This document shows positions 6,591 to 7,195 of a DNA stretch of 7,195 nucleotides, one piece after another. Source of the stretch: an uncultured Prevotella sp. (GTDB taxonomy: Bacteria; Bacteroidota; Bacteroidia; Bacteroidales; Bacteroidaceae); the NCBI GenBank assembly GCA_900765465.1, contig CAAFRM010000123.1, positions 1 through 7,195 on the forward strand, given 5' to 3'. Each line of letters begins with the position of its first letter. Within the stretch, counting starts at the first letter, position 1. The notes under the pieces were generated by a model. That model saw only the letters and a list, made by a program, of their open reading frames with translations, ran no database searches and was not told the origin of the DNA. A program made the translations under genes and the position numbers.

Positions 6591-6599
6591 TACCTTTGC
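6591..6599 (+). promoter_or_regulatory. Probable promoter (-7 element) and long leader of the DUF2027 gene
   Basis: TACCTTTGC matches the TAnnTTTGC consensus and overlaps a perfect 10-bp palindrome, CTTTGCAAAG (6594-6603). Transcription from here would leave a leader of about 100 nt before the ATG at 6705, unusually long beside the 15-nt leader at 2256. The leader can form a weak stem of CCTCA (6609-6613) with TGAGG (6636-6640), enclosing GAAA/TTTC (6619-6622 and 6628-6631). From about 6641 to the ATG it is A-rich and looks unstructured. No -33 box is convincing. The rest of the 270-bp gap (6435-6704) is AT-rich and holds no gene I can support. Confidence 0.5.
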
Positions 6600-6704
6600 A
6601 AAGTGTATCCTCATTTCAGAAAGAGTGTTTCCGCTTGAGGGAAAATAGATTTTGAGTTAAGGATAGATAGATGATTAGATAAAAATAAAAAATTAAATAG
6701 AAAT

Positions 6705-7195
6705 ATGAAGAAAGGTGATAAAGTAAGATTCCTGAGCGAAGTGGGCGGCGGAAAGGTGGCTGGCTTCCAGGGCAAGAATATCGTGCTGGTAGAGGATGAA
6801 GATGGTTTCGAGATTCCGATGCCGATCAACGAGGTGGTAGTGGTAGAGCAGGATGACTATGCCATGGGCAAGATGATCTCTGCCAAGATGGATGCCAAGC
6901 AGAAGGCTGAAGAGCATGCCAACACCGAACTGCATCAGGACAGCCGAAGCATCAAGGCTATCCTGAACGAGCACGAGAATGATGTGGATATGAACGTAGA
7001 GGAGTATGATGCTGCCGACCGTGAGATTACCTTCGTGAAGCAGATTCAGGAGCGTACGGGCGGTAACAAGCTCAGTGCTTACCTTGCCTTCGTGCCTATC
7101 GACATTAAGGACGTGACCAATACCCGCTTCGAATCGTATATGGTGAACGACAGCAACTACTATCTGCGCTACACCTATCTCGTAGCCGAGGGCAA
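6705..7195 (+). CDS. DUF2027 family protein, N-terminal part (truncated by window end)
   Basis: An open frame from the ATG at 6705 runs without a stop to the window end, giving 163 residues. The N-terminus, with KKGDKVRFL (2-10), VGGGKVAGF (13-21) and EDEDGFEIP (30-38), is the small beta-rich opening of the DUF2027 family, which I know from Bacteroidota. Members usually continue to a C-terminal Smr domain (the MutS2-type DNA or RNA nuclease module), but that part lies outside the window and is not seen. A charged helical linker at about 55-105 (rich in Lys, Glu and Asp) separates the opening domain from a second domain that begins at about residue 107. The function is unknown; the possible Smr domain hints at nucleic-acid processing. 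Codon use matches the neighbours. The start is preceded by A-rich sequence and has no Shine-Dalgarno motif. Confidence 0.85.
   Translation, partial: MKKGDKVRFLSEVGGGKVAGFQGKNIVLVEDEDGFEIPMPINEVVVVEQDDYAMGKMISAKMDAKQKAEEHANTELHQDSRSIKAILNEHENDVDMNVEEYDAADREITFVKQIQERTGGNKLSAYLAFVPIDIKDVTNTRFESYMVNDSNYYLRYTYLVAEG

Noticed and set aside
6438..6638. A possible 66-residue gene in the ispE/DUF2027 intergenic region
   Set aside because: It runs across both predicted promoters, is AT-driven in composition (Ile, Lys, Tyr), and has no recognisable domain. Orthologous conservation would be needed to revive it.
6693..6974. A 93-codon minus-strand frame opposite the DUF2027 gene start
   Set aside because: It is the antisense of a recognisable DUF2027 N-terminus and has no domain signal.
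1..7195. Mobile element, CRISPR array, toxin-antitoxin or defence island
   Set aside because: There are no transposase or integrase genes, no terminal inverted repeats, no regularly spaced long repeats and no codon-use break. All intact genes read as core chromosomal genes.

Overview
The window looks like ordinary core chromosome of a Bacteroidota bacterium, most likely Prevotella/Segatella. The reasons are promoter -7 elements of the form TAnnTTTGC, AT-rich intergenic gaps with no Shine-Dalgarno motifs, a Bacteroides-type HECLGH dipeptidyl peptidase III, and a DUF2027 protein, a family I know mainly from Bacteroidota. The genus is inferred from protein style, not from a search.

Layout from left to right. 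(1) The last 42 codons of the ATP synthase gamma subunit (atpG, +). They end in a 116-bp convergent gap that holds a bidirectional terminator and a second hairpin. (2) recQ (-), a full-length RecQ helicase with helicase core, zinc/winged-helix region and HRDC domain. (3) A 165-bp divergent promoter region serving recQ (-) and the next gene (+). (4) A zinc dipeptidyl peptidase III (M49, +), followed after 28 bp by (5) a Nudix hydrolase (+), probably co-transcribed. (6) A 13-bp perfect hairpin between convergent genes. (7) A short HEAT-like protein related to AlkD DNA glycosylases (-), whose apparent catalytic positions look substituted. (8) ispE (-), the CDP-ME kinase of the MEP isoprenoid pathway, 39 bp upstream of gene 7 and probably in one operon with it. 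(9) A 270-bp AT-rich divergent intergenic region with a -7 element for each direction and 11-bp phased TGCAA repeats. (10) The first 163 codons of a DUF2027 protein (+), cut by the window end.

The genes are mostly housekeeping: energy, DNA repair, peptide catabolism, nucleotide/prenyl-type chemistry and isoprenoid precursors. I see no mobile element, CRISPR array, tRNA, rRNA or defence system, and no convincing novel multi-gene system. The observations most worth a second look are small: the AlkD-like protein with replaced active-site positions, the phased repeats at the ispE promoter, and a 22-bp tandem duplication that copied the ispE stop codon region.
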